This document shows, piece after piece, positions 20,991 to 33,480 of a DNA stretch of 64,000 nt. The stretch covers positions 12,474,689-12,538,688 of the forward strand of contig JAJEKV010000041.1 in the NCBI GenBank assembly GCA_021234155.1, given 5' to 3'. Each line of letters begins with the position of its first letter. The stretch's first letter is position 1. The stretch comes from Isoetes taiwanensis (lineage: Eukaryota; Streptophyta; Lycopodiopsida; Isoetales; Isoetaceae). The position numbers and the translations under genes were made by a program. The notes under the pieces were generated by a model. The model did no database searches, was not told where the DNA came from, and worked only from the letters and a program-made list of their open reading frames with translations.

Positions 20991-22690
20991 CTGCATATGC
21001 CCTTTGTGCCCTTTTATCCAATGTATTTGGCCTATAAAAGAAATACCTAAACAGGTATATGACAAGCAACAATCAACTCGAAGTTCAACAAAAATATGGG
21101 TTACAATGGACATATATAGCATATAATTTTCTTCATCTCCTTTTGATAAAAACTTTGCAAAATATTGGGCTTAATTAATATTTCGTTTTCAGTCGCATAA
21201 ACAATAGACCTATAGGCAATGGCATGCAATGATCTGATGCTATTGCAAAGAGACTGCACAAAGAGAACTTGAAAATGCAACAAGCATAAACTCCATATTC
21301 ATCAAACATTCGGGGCATTCTAACCAGCATCATATGGAAGCTTCTATTGACAAATTATCCACAAGCACAGTAGAAAGGCCTATTATTTGTTGATGTTTTG
21401 CAAAGCCTTGACTATCCAAAAAATACTTGCTAGTCATTTACTAAAGGAACCAATACTATATTCTATTTATAAGCGAGACCTTGTGCTCTGCAAGGCATAA
21501 ACAGGAGTTACTTTGACCTTATAACCACATAGTTGCCATTAAGTCATATGATGGAGCAATAAACATATGTAAGTCTCTCGTTCTTTGGTTCTTGCTTGGA
21601 TTTATTAAGCTACCAAAGTTTCTTTCAAATTAATTTGGCAAGTCGCCACAAATAAAGACTGCCCATCAAATTGCACAAATTTACCTTGAGACAGAGTATA
21701 AGATTGGTTAGGCTTCATTGCATCAGGAAAAATAAAATTTAATGCAAAAATTACATACCACGGGTGGAAAAGCCGGGGTGCACCTCTATATATGGACAGA
21801 TGGCATGTGCATTCGAGGGGTCACAGAAAAACCCCTGTATACGGCTTTTTGGAGTAGAAAAACCCATACCATACGGGTTTTCGAACTAACATACATTATA
21901 ACCCCTATCCATAGTTTTACGATTGGTTGTGCCAAATTATATAATGCCTTTCCGACCTTGTACCTTTTGTGAAGACATAGGTCTAGGGTTCCTGGAATAT
22001 CTGGAATTCCTGGAATAGGGTAATACCTGTGCAATACCTGGAATAGCTGGAATCGATAGTGCTGAGATGAATCTGGAAATATAAGGATACGACGCTCCTT
22101 CCGTCAGATGGATCAGCTCCCCAAATCGATCATCTACGGAATCTCTCCTTCCCGCCCGTATGAGCTCCCGACCGTATACCTACGACCAAGGCAATAAAAA
22201 ACCCTAACCGATGCACTCACTTGATCAATACGTGTACTCTAGGTGCACCCCCCTTGGGAAAAGCAGTCATTGGTTCTTATTTGGCTATATTGAGTTGCCA
22301 TGGCAAGCCACCACCAATAAAGAATGCCCATCAAATTCCACAAATTTACCTTGTCACAGAGTATATAGCTGGCCAACAGGCAAAATGAAATTTAAATGTA
22401 ACAGTTACCCACATACCTTGGGTTTCAAAAGGATCAACACGCATAGAAAATACCCATCTTCTAGAACAGAACGTGATTGAATCTTTAGTCTAATATTTCT
22501 ATTGATCTTGCATGGCCCATCTAGCATGCAACATGATGCTTGCAAACGAATTATAAAATGCATCATTCATCTCAGCAGATTTTCTACAATGGTGGACAGT
22601 GGGTAGCCGCACACATGCGAACTACCCACGAAAAATAATTATATCATTTGGACCCCAAAAAAATACAATGCTAATAGATGAGTGGCTGAT
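20991..22690. other. No clear gene; diverged duplicated exon-like pieces
   Basis: About 21640-21780 and 22300-22430 are diverged copies of one sequence (shared TGCCCATCAAATT, CACAAATTTACCTTG and ACAGAGTATA). On the - strand both read as KFV(Q/E)FDG(Q/H)SL(F/L)V, which looks like an exon of an unidentified gene. 21965-22060 is rich in CCTGGAAT units. Nothing else is interpretable. Confidence 0.4.
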
Positions 22691-22695
22691 GTACC

Positions 22696-22776
22696 TGCCG
22701 AAAGCTTATCACCGGGATTAAAAAACCCCGCCCTTTCGGGTTTTCGAGGAAAAACCCTAGTGATAAGCCTTCGGCA
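22696..22776. repeat. Short fold-back element with 17-bp inverted ends
   Basis: TGCCGAAAGCTTATCAC (22696-22712) is repeated in inverse at 22760-22776 with one mismatch. Two smaller nested inverted repeats (GGGTTTT...AAAACCC types) lie inside. It may be a tiny MITE-like unit or a stable RNA hairpin. Confidence 0.65.
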
Positions 22777-25233
22777 AGGGGCTTAGACAAACGTAAGGCA
22801 TAGAATCGCTCCCAAAAACCCCCGCATGGAGAAGTCGAAACAGATGCCGCTCGCCAACCTGTACCTGCACATCACCAACACAACAAACGAGAAAACATAC
22901 CAGAGAATAGCATCACCCAGCGGGTGGAAAAAAAGCATCACCCAGTGGGTGGAAAAATATGATAAACAGAACTTGTACAAAATATAATAAACAAGAGAAT
23001 AAGGTACTGCTGAGAGAAGAGGAAGCGCCGATGAGTCGTGGATGCAGAAACGCGCCTGAAATAGTCGAATTCCCAACCAGAACGGGCATGCGCCGCCCGC
23101 ATGCATGCATGACATGCATGCTCGTCCCATTCTAGAATGGCGATCCGATGTCTTGGATCGATGCGATTAAGGTACATCAGCACCATAGATGCCGGAAAAG
23201 AAATGGTTTTAACCCAGGCAAAAAATATTACAACTTAAGCACGTCTTAAATAAGCATACAAAGGCCTTGTTCGATCTATGTATGTGGAGATAGCAGAGAT
23301 ACTATGGATGACATTAATATTAGTAAAACAAAGCACCCAAAGTTGCAGAAGCTGCCACATTGAATTGGGCTACTGAGAATTGGTGCAAAATAAAAGTACT
23401 TGTGGAAATTAGAATGAGAAAACAGCCAGGACAACATGATGACCTCAAAGTTACTTCACGGTGTAATTTCTCAAGCAAGAAATTTCAAAATGACCTGGAT
23501 CTCCATCTTAGCACAGACAATAGAAGAGGCAGAATGCATTAATACTGAAATCAAGAGCGAATGGCATGCCAAGGCAGTAGCAAAATCTATCTTTCAGAAT
23601 GTCACAAAGCCTGTGAAGATGTAAGAATCCTGACTATTTTCACTATTTATTCATGCTTGATTGTCTTCTAACACCTCATTGCATCTGAAATCAGGTACAT
23701 TGAGATGGAGGACTACCTATACTTGGAATATCAGTAGTTGCGACCATAGCAAAGCACCGAAAGAAGACCCTCGCTCAGGTTCATGTCCCCTATATATTCG
23801 ATCGTCCACTGCAGTTCCTCTTCCAATGGCAGCTTTACTTTCTGCCAAGCTCAAATCTTGACCTGCTATTTTTAAAAATAGATACAGAAGCCGTTTTATG
23901 TTTAACTCATTCATGATTAAGCAGTCTTGACCTAACACAATTGAAATTGCAATGTAGGAAATGCAGGCGAAGGAAAAGCTCTGTAAATTTGGCAACTTAA
24001 TCTGGCAGCAATGTATCTTCTCTTTTCAGGTCAGTGAAACAATCCTTCTCCCGAGTTATAGCTTCCTTTGAGGATGTGGTTTCTATTTTCGTTTTACTAT
24101 ACAGAGAGAAACATAAACACTCTTAGTTCTGTATGTAAACACCAAACTTAGCATGGTGCCAACTACGCTATAAGCCCTTGAAAATGAGGGATCCTGAAGG
24201 ATTTGCTGCACACAAGATGTTGGAAATTTGTAATTTAACACAGTCGCATATGAGTTGGATGAGAAAATAGCTAGGACAACATCACGATCTCAAGGTTACT
24301 TCACAGTGTAATTTCTCAAGCAAGAACTTTTGCCATGGCCACCTCGTGTTTAACCACTTACACCTATTTGAGGAACCCATTAAAGATAAAGAACACAAGG
24401 CAAACATGGGAAAGCTAGCTAGTTGTTTGCGAAAAAAAAGAAACTATACAACTATTCTATTTGGTCTTGCTTTTTGCATAGTTCTAATTGATTGTTAAAT
24501 TAAACTATGCTAAGGTATATACCTTCAATGACATGTCTTGTAGAATATTTTATTTAAAGGCTTACAATTTCCAAATTCTGTTGCAGGCAAATAAATGGGT
24601 GAATCCTTCACAGGCTGCCAGTGCAAAAATGCATTGTACATATTTGGCATCCTTGTTCCTTACCAAGACTCAACGCTGCCAAACTCAAATATACTGCAAA
24701 GCTCAATATTCCCATTGACATGGAAGCGATAATGTATATAGGCATAACTTCTCAAGCAGAGGACGGTTCCAAAAATTTCCAGAAGCCATATATCTGGTTG
24801 ATGGAACCTTCGGTTGACTCCATGATCTAGAACAATGCCTCAAAAACCATTTCTTTGTTCGATCCAGTCGGGACCCATTTGAGCATCATAGTGACCAGAA
24901 AAGTTGGAAGGTAATTGATTGGATCAAATTAGTTAACAGATTTCTAGTAAGATCTCTTATAGATCAATTGCTAAGTGAAACCTTTGGGACAATAATATAC
25001 ATTATGGAAATGCCAGCTACAGAAAGCAATGAAGAACAATCTAAATGGGCTTGATAGTCTTGATACCATTTCAATCATTGCAATAAAAACAACTAATTTC
25101 GTCTTGCATGTGCTAATATTGACCTCCAAAATTGATATGCATGTCAAACTCATATTTGTCACTGTTATTCAAATTGAGAGAGGCCAATCTAAATAATGAC
25201 CTTCTATTGTGCATTTGCCTCCCATGTTCATGC
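22777..25233. other. No identified gene; local direct repeats
   Basis: A direct repeat of a CATCACCCAG(C/T)GGGTGGAAA unit is at about 22910-22955. A roughly 75-base sequence containing TTCACGGTGTAATTTCTCAA at 23405-23490 recurs with changes at 24250-24335. The + strand at 24655-24905 reads for about 80 codons in a protein-like way (for example EDGSKNFQKPYIWLMEPS and FDPVGTHLSIIVTRKVG), broken by one stop. It may be an exon of an unrecognised gene. Confidence 0.35.
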
Positions 25234-27785
25234 TTTTTTTTTTTTTTTTTTTTTTTTTGAGGGTAATGGTTCAATTTATTAGTTTAGAATAGAGTACATT
25301 GGGTCCCCTCATCGGGACAGATAGAGAAATAAAATCCAGAGACCCAAGACAATTGAAGGTGTACTAGTGGCCCAGCCGGTTCTTCTTCCCCACTAATGTA
25401 GGTACTATAGGCAAAGCACCTTCTTCACCACAAGAGCGAGTACTATAGATAGGGCTGTGCACTTCCACCATCATTGCCGTTTGGGGTTGTTCACTTTTAG
25501 ATCTAGACAAGAATTTACCTTCTTCATTGATGATTGCCTTCATCCCTGTCAACCCAGTTACACGTGAAGAACGTGTAAAAGCCTTCAAGCTTGCCAATTC
25601 TGTCAAGTTCCTTGTTATAGTTCCTACCCATCTTCCTGTGATGGGCTAGCGCCATTAAGGCCACCTCCATATTGAAGAGGCTTTTAATTTTGTCAATGCT
25701 GACTTCTTGCCCCCCGTAAGCAACCTGGCACCGATGCTTCCAGACCACCCAAAGGGCAATTGCTACCAGAGAAGTAGTAATTTTGCAGCTCCCAGATGAA
25801 ATTATAATACCGGCGGTTGAGTTGGTGTAAGTCAAGTCCTAGAATAGGAGTAACCCATCTCCAAAATCAGAAATCCTAGGGCAAAAAGAACACGTGTGCG
25901 GTGGATTCAGCGGCTTGACAACCTAGAGGGCACAGTTCACTTGGTCGAGATACCTCTTAGGAAGAGTTTAGCATTGGAGGAAATACCACCTTGAAGGGCT
26001 GCCCACTCCAAAAACTGGATTCTTCGAGAATACATGGTCTTCCAGGAGTTGGCAAGGAGTTGAATAGTAGTTGGTCTATTGACCCCAGAATGAGCTTCGA
26101 CTTTAAGGGGAACTTCTCCGGCGCTTTTCGATATACCTTAGCTACCTTGTAGGAAGGGGATTCCACACACTCCCATTTTTCTTGGGACCTTCCAGTCCAG
26201 AAAGATCAGAGATATTGGCTTGGATTTCCCTTAGGATCTTCCTATCACCCTCACCAGCATTTGGGACCAGCCTTTTAAGTTTGGACCAAGAGATCCATCT
26301 GCCATTCTCCCAAAGGTGAGATAGCCGGAGATGCCATGGACTTTCCACTTACTATAGATCCAGGGGGTGTACAAGTGCAAGAGGAAGATTCCTTGATCCC
26401 CAAACCCTAATATTCCGTAAAGGATTGATCTTACCAAAGATGAGGGGTAGCTTAGCGAGGGAGTGCATAATGGTAGCACCTTAAGCCCATGCTTGGAGTA
26501 TTCTTCTCATAACAAAGCGAGGTACACGGGCTATCTTGAAGTCTCTAAAGGCAGCACGAAATCGTCCCTTGGGAGGGAAGGCTTCCTTTTGAGTTTACAA
26601 CGTTGAAACCAATATCTGACAAATACTAGGGCAGGGGAGGTGTCACCTTGCAGTAGTCTCCATATGTACCGTTTGCTAATGCGAGCCTCGAGAGAAGGGT
26701 CTTTGCATCCAAGACCACCTTCTTTCTTATCTCTACATAATTCTGACCAGCCAACCTTAGCCATACCTCCCCAGATAAATTTCCTGATTATGACCTGGAT
26801 CTGATTGTACACAAATTTCTGCGCCACTATCACGAGGCAGAAGAAAATGTGAGGCGGCAAGGACAAAGATTGGCTACGATTACATGCCCTTACATCGCAA
26901 GACCTTTGGCTGACCATAGGGCAACCTTCTTTCGAAGACGATCCAACAGAGGCGACCAGAGTCCTTTGATGTTATCAGATAAGGAAAGTGGAAGGCCCAG
27001 AAGAGTAATTGATTCACCTGCTTTCACCACCATAGGAAACCCTAGCATCTTGGCTCGAGGATGTTGGCTTGATCTCTAGTGCCCATAGAGTGGAACATTT
27101 GTTAGGGTTAAGACCAATCCCGGATACGATCTCAAAAGCAAGGAGAACCTCCCGAAATGCCTGAAAGCTACCATCATCAAATCTGAGGAACATGAAGGTG
27201 TTGTCAGCATATTGCATAATTGTGAGCTCGTCAACACCACCTGGTAGAGAGAGACCACTCATTGAACCTTCTGAAATTTTCCTAGTCAGTAGATTTGCCA
27301 TAATAAGAAACAGGTAAGGAGCCAAAGGGCACCCTTGCCTGATACCTTTCCCGAGATCGAAGAGGCCGGATGGTTCCCCATTAACAAGCACCGATGCTGA
27401 AGCTAATTTGTTCATGCCCATAGCGATGTCAACAAACTGCCTATGGAAACCCATATGATCCATCACCTGTCGCAGAGCCTCCCACCTAAGAGAGTCATAA
27501 GCCTTCCTGAAATCCATCTTTATCAGCACACAGTTCTGTCTTGATACCCTACACCAATGTAACCCTTCCCTTGCTGCCAAGTAATTATCCAGAATGTTTC
27601 TTCCAGGGAGAAAGGCTGATTGTTCTCTGCCTATAATCCTACTTAGGATAGGTTTCAGACGGTTAGCCAGAACTTTCATGATGACCTTATATATGACATT
27701 GGTCAAAGCAATAGGTCTCCATTCTTTGCTTGTGCATGCTTTTAAAATACCAAGAAATCTGACTCTATTTGGTTGTATAAAGTGA
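25234..27785 (-). mobile_element. L1-type LINE with poly(A) tail, 5'-truncated
   Basis: A run of 25 T (25234-25258) is the poly(A) tail of a leftward element. Upstream on the - strand are the 3' untranslated region, a zinc-ribbon-like C-terminal region, and a reverse transcriptase reaching about 27760. ORF1 and endonuclease are missing. This is a classic L1 with poly(A), distinct from the microsatellite-tailed LINEs elsewhere in the window. Its truncated end lies directly against the left inverted repeat of the giant element. Confidence 0.85.
27014..27760 (-). pseudogene. L1 reverse transcriptase domain
   Basis: An open stretch (230 codons to 27706, extendable upstream as KACTSKEWRPIALTN) shows all RT blocks: VIMKVLANRLKPILSRIIG, QSAFLPGRNILDN, KMDFRKAYDSL (motif A), GIRQGCPLAPYLF (motif B) and MQYADNTFMF (motif C). 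The catalytic box reads YADN where active L1 enzymes have YADD, so activity is unlikely. Downstream on the same strand, 26917-25524, are the thumb and C-terminal parts (SLEARISKRYIWRLLQGD) in several broken frames. Confidence 0.85.
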
Positions 27786-27790
27786 GCATG

Positions 27791-27816
27791 TAAGTCGTAT
27801 TTAATTAAAGTGGGAC
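27791..27816 (+). repeat. Left terminal inverted repeat of the giant element
   Basis: It matches the reverse complement of 39594-39619 at 25 of 26 positions. Outside the repeats the flanks do not match each other. Confidence 0.75.
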
Positions 27817-27989
27817 AAATCTTGAATTTTGGGACTCGGACTGAAAATGGGACTCACACACCATAAAAGAAATTTCTGAATTGATTGCTTGAATAGAATT
27901 ACACATGACACACATAGAATTGGGTTACTTGTTTTCCTCATAAATTTTACAAACCACTAGTTGAGAAAGTTTTCAAACTTCTCAATATT

Positions 27990-30900
27990 ATGCACCCTCA
28001 TACAATGATATAGCATGGAGGTTGCTCATGGCCTTGTCCATCTCCTTTCTTGGGATCTTGTGTGTGTTGTCTTTTGCAATGTGAGAACTTGGATATGACC
28101 ATACCACACACTCCACCAATTCCCTCCTTTGAGGGTCAGCATAATTTGCCCTCCACTTCTTCTCCCAGCAGTCAGTGTATTGCTCCTTCAAGTTGCCCTT
28201 CTTGTGCCTCCCAATGGGCCCCAATATTGAATTTGGAATCCGGACGCAACTCCTCTCCATCGAGGCATAGTGGTGGTCACATCGGAGAGTGCCACCCCTA
28301 ACCATATTGGACAGTCCTCATCATCATCAGGCCTTACTAGCACAAAGTATCCTTCCTTGATGTCCTCAAAGGGATCCCACTCAGGAAGATCAAACCACTT
28401 CGGCTTTGAGGCCTTACTTCCCACAAACCACTTGGAACCCTTGTTGGGACCCAAGTGAGCATTCTTAGACGTGCTTGCACCTTGAGAACCCTCCCATCTT
28501 GACTCGGCAAGAACCCGTCTCTTAGCTCCCTCCCACATGGTCGTTGGGTTTCTAAGCATGTCACAACTTTCTCCCGAAGACTTGATTAGGGAGTCCATTT
28601 GATTTTTCTTAAGAGTGGAGGTGTGCTTTTCATTTCGAACATCATCCCGGTCGTTATGTAATCCTTGATGCCCTTCACCAGTTGGCTAGAGTCTTTGACC
28701 TGTCTTGAAGGGAGGTAGTAGTTTTGGCTGCCCTTTAGGAATGAGAACTTCACCAAAGAACACCCTTTGCCACAACTTCGATACCTTGTACTGGGCATCC
28801 ACAACTTGTCACCTGGTCTCCACTTATATTGCATGATTGGTATTCCATCCCTAACCCAAAACTTGAATTGAAGTGGCTTTGTGTGTCTGTCAACCTGGTC
28901 CTTGCCATCTAGCAAGTATCCTTCTACAAATGATTTCCAATCTGCAACCTCATCCATCAAGAAAGCCATTGGGTTGGGGTCAATGCAGCTCTCAAACACA
29001 TCCATTAGTTCAGGGAGAGTGGTCACGTTTTCTCTCTTGAGCTTGGTGGAGAAAGTTCCAAAGAATCCATCTATATCATCATGCGTATGCCCAACCATCA
29101 TGAATCCCACTTTCACAACTTTGAATACTCCCCCTTTGCATCAAGTATGACATTGCCCCAAACATCCATCTATTCTTGTTTTCTTTCCAACGGTTGTCCA
29201 ACTGAACACATAGCTCCTCGTGCGTGATTGATTTCTCAAGTAAGGGGAAATCATCCCAAGTCCTCCTTGATTCACTAGACACCTTGGATGTGAGCTTTTT
29301 ATCCGCCTTTGGTAACAAAGCGGTTGATCATCCATCAAAGCTTCAAAAATGGGTCTTTGAAGGGGAATACCTCCTCCCTTCTATCGATCCTTTCTCTAGT
29401 GTTTCGAGGCACTTGAAAATAGAGCTCACATGGAAGTTTGGATCATCTCTCCATAGATCAAGCACAAAATGACCATATGTTCCGGTTCCATGACCATGTG
29501 TTAATACACCCGCCCGGACTTACTTTCATCGAAAAGCGTTTTGACAACGCTTGGGTAAAGGATCTAGCTTTGGCAAAGAAAGTCTTGTGTTGGTCCATCT
29601 TATCATGAATTATACACAAAAATTTGTCCATTTTGCATCTCGAGAAAATGTTCTCCACGCCAATACAATGTCTACATGATATTTGGTCCCTTTGGTGATC
29701 GCAAATTGCTCCCTAATTGCCATTCTTTCTTTCTCTATTGCAGTTGATGCAAGTGTATCCTTGAGTTGAATGCAAGTGTTGCACTTTGAGAATGGCATGT
29801 GTTGTAGGACACTCACGTCCAGAAGTGAGTGCTCCATAACTTGCTGAAATGTGATTGAGAAAGAGGCCTACCTCCGGTAGTTTCTAGGATGGAGTTGACC
29901 TCCTTAAGGCACTCCTTTTGGATATAGTGTTGTGGCAACACTCTTTGCACCACTCGCACACCGTGCTTTCGTTCCTTCGACTTGTGGGGCATAGATTGAG
30001 ACATGTATCTCACAAAGCTCTCGAAGACCTGCAATGGCCTTTAGAGTATTTGCTCTAGGTTTCAAAGTGAGTGCATTACCATGTTGGAACAAAGTGTGCC
30101 CTTTTCTAACCCAAGCCCCAAGATCTGTAAAATGAAGACTTGCTCACCCCAAGAATCCATCTCAATGCTCTCATACATACCTTCATTCCCCTCAATTGAT
30201 ATAGCGGCGTCCCTGTGTTTTCATCATGCATTGGAATTCCTACACAAGGAGTAAATGAAATTAATTCTATCTTTTTGAAGTTGTCCAATGTATTGGGACC
30301 TTATGCACACGAGGTCATCCACATTGTAATGCTTTGTGCAATCTAGGTTGCAACACTCTTGTCCCCTAATTGCCTCCAGGTTTTCTTCGGTTGGTGCCAT
30401 ACTTTCCATCCTTTCTAAATATTTGTCACTTCTAGGCCTCTTGGGCACCTTTTGGTGCCTTTTATGAAAGACATAGCATCTCTTCCTTGTGATCAAAGGA
30501 TGCTCATCGACCACCAAATCTTCCACATGGCCTTGGGTGGGCCTTGGGGTGTGTAGTTCATGGGGCATTCTAGAGTATCACCATTCTTGTGTGTAATAAA
30601 TCTAATTGGCCATCTCAATCGAGCTTGGGACTCGGCAGCCCCAGAGCACACAATGCAATCACTAGAGCTTCCCTGGGACATGATAGTATCAACTTCGATA
30701 AGAAGCTTCACAATGCCAACTCCAAGATGTTCATCTCCAGACTCTCATCATTCACACTATCAAATGGATCAAGCTGGTTATTATGCCCTCTGCCAAATAC
30801 CGTATGGTTGCAAGGGTGCAACAAAGGCAACCCATCTTCCTCCATTGGAGCCTAGGGCAATGGCCTCCTTTGGAATTCCACGGCTCCATTTTACTCATCT
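27990..30900 (-). pseudogene. DUF7869-like putative transposase gene, several frameshifts
   Basis: Read leftward from about 30900. An acidic N-terminal piece (LDPFDSVNDESLEMN) comes first, then a basic region with QECCNLDCTKHYNVDDLV (zinc-binding-like, about 30350-30300) and GMKVCMRALRWILGVSKSSF. A helical linker (CNTCIQLKDTLASTAIEKER) follows, then the core IIHDKMDQHKT (about 29605-29583), LDNRWKENKNRWMFGAMSYL (29218-29160) and VGHTHDDIDGFFG (29095-29055). These three acidic or His blocks are the hallmark of DUF7869 proteins and look like an RNase-H-type core. The C-terminus (EGYFVLVRPDDDEDCPIWLG) resembles the BAH-like tail of the family. Frame breaks may be introns or decay. The function is unproven. 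Confidence 0.75.
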
Positions 30901-30949
30901 CACATGCTCCACGAATGAAAAAGCTCACATTAAAACCATATAGCCCCAA

Positions 30950-31200
30950 ACACCACAAATATGACCATATGAACCATATAAAACCATACAAACATATTAA
31001 ATATAATCATATTAAATCATACAACCATATTAACTAAAATCATACAACCATATTAACTAAAATCATATAACCATATTAAAGCATACAACCACACTCATTC
31101 TAAACCATATGTAAACATTGTAACCATTGAAACCATATTAAATACAACCATTGAAACCATATTAAATACAACCATTGAAACCTTATTAAATACATAAGAT
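30950..31200. repeat. AT-rich minisatellite between the two divergent units
   Basis: Degenerate repeats of AACCATATTAA units resolve at 31137-31195 into about three copies of a 24-base unit containing CAACCATTGAAACC. It lies just upstream of the leftward DUF7869-like gene, where a promoter would be expected. Confidence 0.75.
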
Positions 31201-31237
31201 AACATATATAAACATATAACCTACCCTTTCATATTTT

Positions 31238-31752
31238 GTCATGGCCACGTGGCGCCTCTTCAGAGGCTGAAACCGTGGCCATGTCAGCAATCCACTGCCA
31301 CGTCATGGAGGGCATGGCCCACACGTGACAATGGTTTTTATTATTGCACTTTTACGAGGTTCGAGGGTGCGGCCCAGTGCTCGCACCCTCTTCCTCCCCC
31401 CACCATTCTTCCTCCTGTTTTCTCTGATCACTCTTCCTCCCCTGTTTCCTTAGGCGCCCGCTTTACCGATCAGGCGATCGATCGAACCGAGCGATTCCAA
31501 GGCCATCTTATGACAGCAGCTTGGTCGACGGATCAGGACGCTTCCAGCGCCGAAGTTCTCGCGCAGATTCATTGTTCGCGGTTTCTGCTTTGAGAAGAAA
31601 AGTGAGGCCCTTTTAGTCTTTGCTTTTTAGTTTTCTGTAAGTCCTTTAGTGCATTTTTACTTATATTCTGTTGTTAGAGGCTCTTATTAATCCCTGATAC
31701 AATTTACAGCCCGACAAATCCTTATTCACGCTTTGCCAACGACTATACCCAC
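31238..31752 (+). promoter_or_regulatory. Putative promoter and 5' leader of the rightward unit
   Basis: A hairpin with CATGGCCACG / CGTGGCCATG arms lies at 31239-31282. A GC-rich, pyrimidine-rich stretch (about 31370-31460) and sequence without long open frames lead to an ATG at 31753. GC content is clearly higher than in the AT-rich minisatellite on its left, as in many plant gene starts. I infer the promoter; no experimentally defined box is visible. Confidence 0.35.
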
Positions 31753-31798
31753 ATGGAAGCGAACTCGGAAGCCTCCTCCTCATCCAGCAAATCTTCCG
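31753..31798 (+). CDS. Possible first exon of the rightward unit in the giant element
   Basis: The ATG opens a Ser/Glu-rich start (MEANSEASSSSSKSS) that runs into CTTCCG followed by a GTATGT donor. The downstream sequence to about 32000 is T-rich and intron-like. Serine-rich starts like this are common in plant nuclear proteins and transposon accessory proteins. I could not trace the next exon with certainty. Confidence 0.4.
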
Positions 31799-32459
31799 GT
31801 ATGTTTTGTAATATCATACCCTTTTTTAATCTCATTTTTTTCATCTTGTTCTCCCTTTGTTCTCATCTTTGTTCTCCCTTTGTTCTCTCTGTTTTCTCAT
31901 TAATCTCATTAATCTTTGTATTGTTTTTCGTTTTTTTTGTTATCTTTTTCTTGCTTGTGGTTGAATTGAATACATTGTATGCGAGGCACAAGTGAGAATA
32001 GTGGTTAGAGTAGTAGCAAGCAACCGAGATAGAAATCATCGAGAGGCGGTGTTAGGAAGTAAGATATTGCGTAGCATTTAAGAAAATAACTAGGAATGTC
32101 TTTCTCCCAAAGAAGAACTTCGAATAGGAATTGCTTCCACGGAATCTCCATTTCTAACTCACAGCAAATCCACCTGCAGAGACATCGAGGGAAGGGAGTG
32201 GCGAGTGGAGAATACTTCAACTTGCCAACAGTCAGGAGTATCTGGGCCTTCTTTCGACTTCGCTTGGCGAGAAGAGGGAGTGTACACAATTTGTTGGCGT
32301 GTTGAGGGATTCTAAAACTTCCTTGACGGGATTGCACGACTACCCAATGTCTTCACATTCTTTAGAACCTATTTGCAGACCTTCTCGACTCGTGAGTCGA
32401 GAATGTGATACCCGCCAATGGCCCCTTTGTGCGTCGCGGTGCCTCCACCCGGTCTGAGC

Positions 32460-33480
32460 CACTCTCCTTGAACCATGCTCGCCGAATATTGCGAAGAGGA
32501 CTGGCTCGAAGTGGGTGGAGGCCGCTACGACTAACCCAGCGGGTGCTGGCGGCTTCTCGACTTCGTGAGTCGGTGAAAAACGGTGCTCTAGTGCACTCTA
32601 GAGCTAGCACAGAACTTGATCTTAACCACTCTCCTTCTATCTTCCTCCGGACATTGCGAAGGGAAGTGGTTTTCCTTTGTCTGCGGGGCCAACTCTTAGC
32701 AACCCAATTCTCATTATTGTTGGTGCAATGGCCTCTACCCAATCAAAGACCGTCTCCTTGAACCATCTTGGGCCGAATATTGCGAAGGGGATGGGCTGAT
32801 TGGTGGAAATTCGGCCCACTGAAGGTGCTGGCAGCTTTCTCAGCTCGTGAGTCGAGAAAACGGCCAGCTCTAGTGCACTCTAGAGCTGGCCTGCAGACAG
32901 TCTTAACAACTCTCCTTATATCATCCTCGGACATTGCGAACGGAATTTGTTTTGACTGTCTGCAGGCCAACTCTTAGCAACCCCAGTGGAAACCAGAGCT
33001 TGTTTGTATGCATTCACGGCTGTTGGGAATGCCTTACCCAACCCGGCACTCCATGTGTACCATGGGAGTTCTCGATGGCTAAGGCATTCTCGACTTGCGA
33101 GTCGAGAATGTAGACACGAAGCATTCTCGACTCGCTAGTCGAGAATCCTCTAGCCAGCCAATTCTCACATTATTGTGGTCCACGGTGGCCTCGACCGGTC
33201 GAGTCACTCTCCCCGAACCATCTTAAGGTGCCGAATATTGCGAAGGGAGGGGCTCTGGGCTGGGTGGAGGCCTCTACAACTAACCACAGGAAACCACCGA
33301 GAGGAAGCCAAGGCTTGCATTCTCTACAAGTCTTGCACTTTCTATTCTCGTTTTTAGTCCCAAGTGCCTCTAGCACATGCGAGCCACTCTCCTTGAACCA
33401 TCTTCCCGAATATTGCGAAGAGGAGTGGTGGGGACAGGTTGGAGGCCCCTCCGACTAACTACAAGAGGATGCATTTGAAC
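32460..33480 (+). repeat. Degenerate repeat array with CGAATATTGCGAAG core
   Basis: Units starting CTCC(T/C)(T/C)GAACCAT and continuing CGAATATTGCGAAG recur at about 32464, 32754, 33209 and 33389. A variant with GGACATTGCGAA and CCAACTCTTAGCAACCC recurs at about 32628 and 32911. A separate hairpin, CTCTAG-TGCACT-CTAGAG with longer flanking arms, occurs at about 32583-32605 and 32862-32890. The CTCGCGAG-type palindromes lie between units. The array is non-coding and looks like a subterminal or internal repeat region. Confidence 0.7.

Noticed and set aside
32382-33146. Regularly recurring short repeats reminiscent of a CRISPR array
   Set aside because: The repeats are palindromic, diverged and irregularly spaced (33 to more than 200 bases), lie in eukaryotic nuclear DNA with introns, and have no cas genes.
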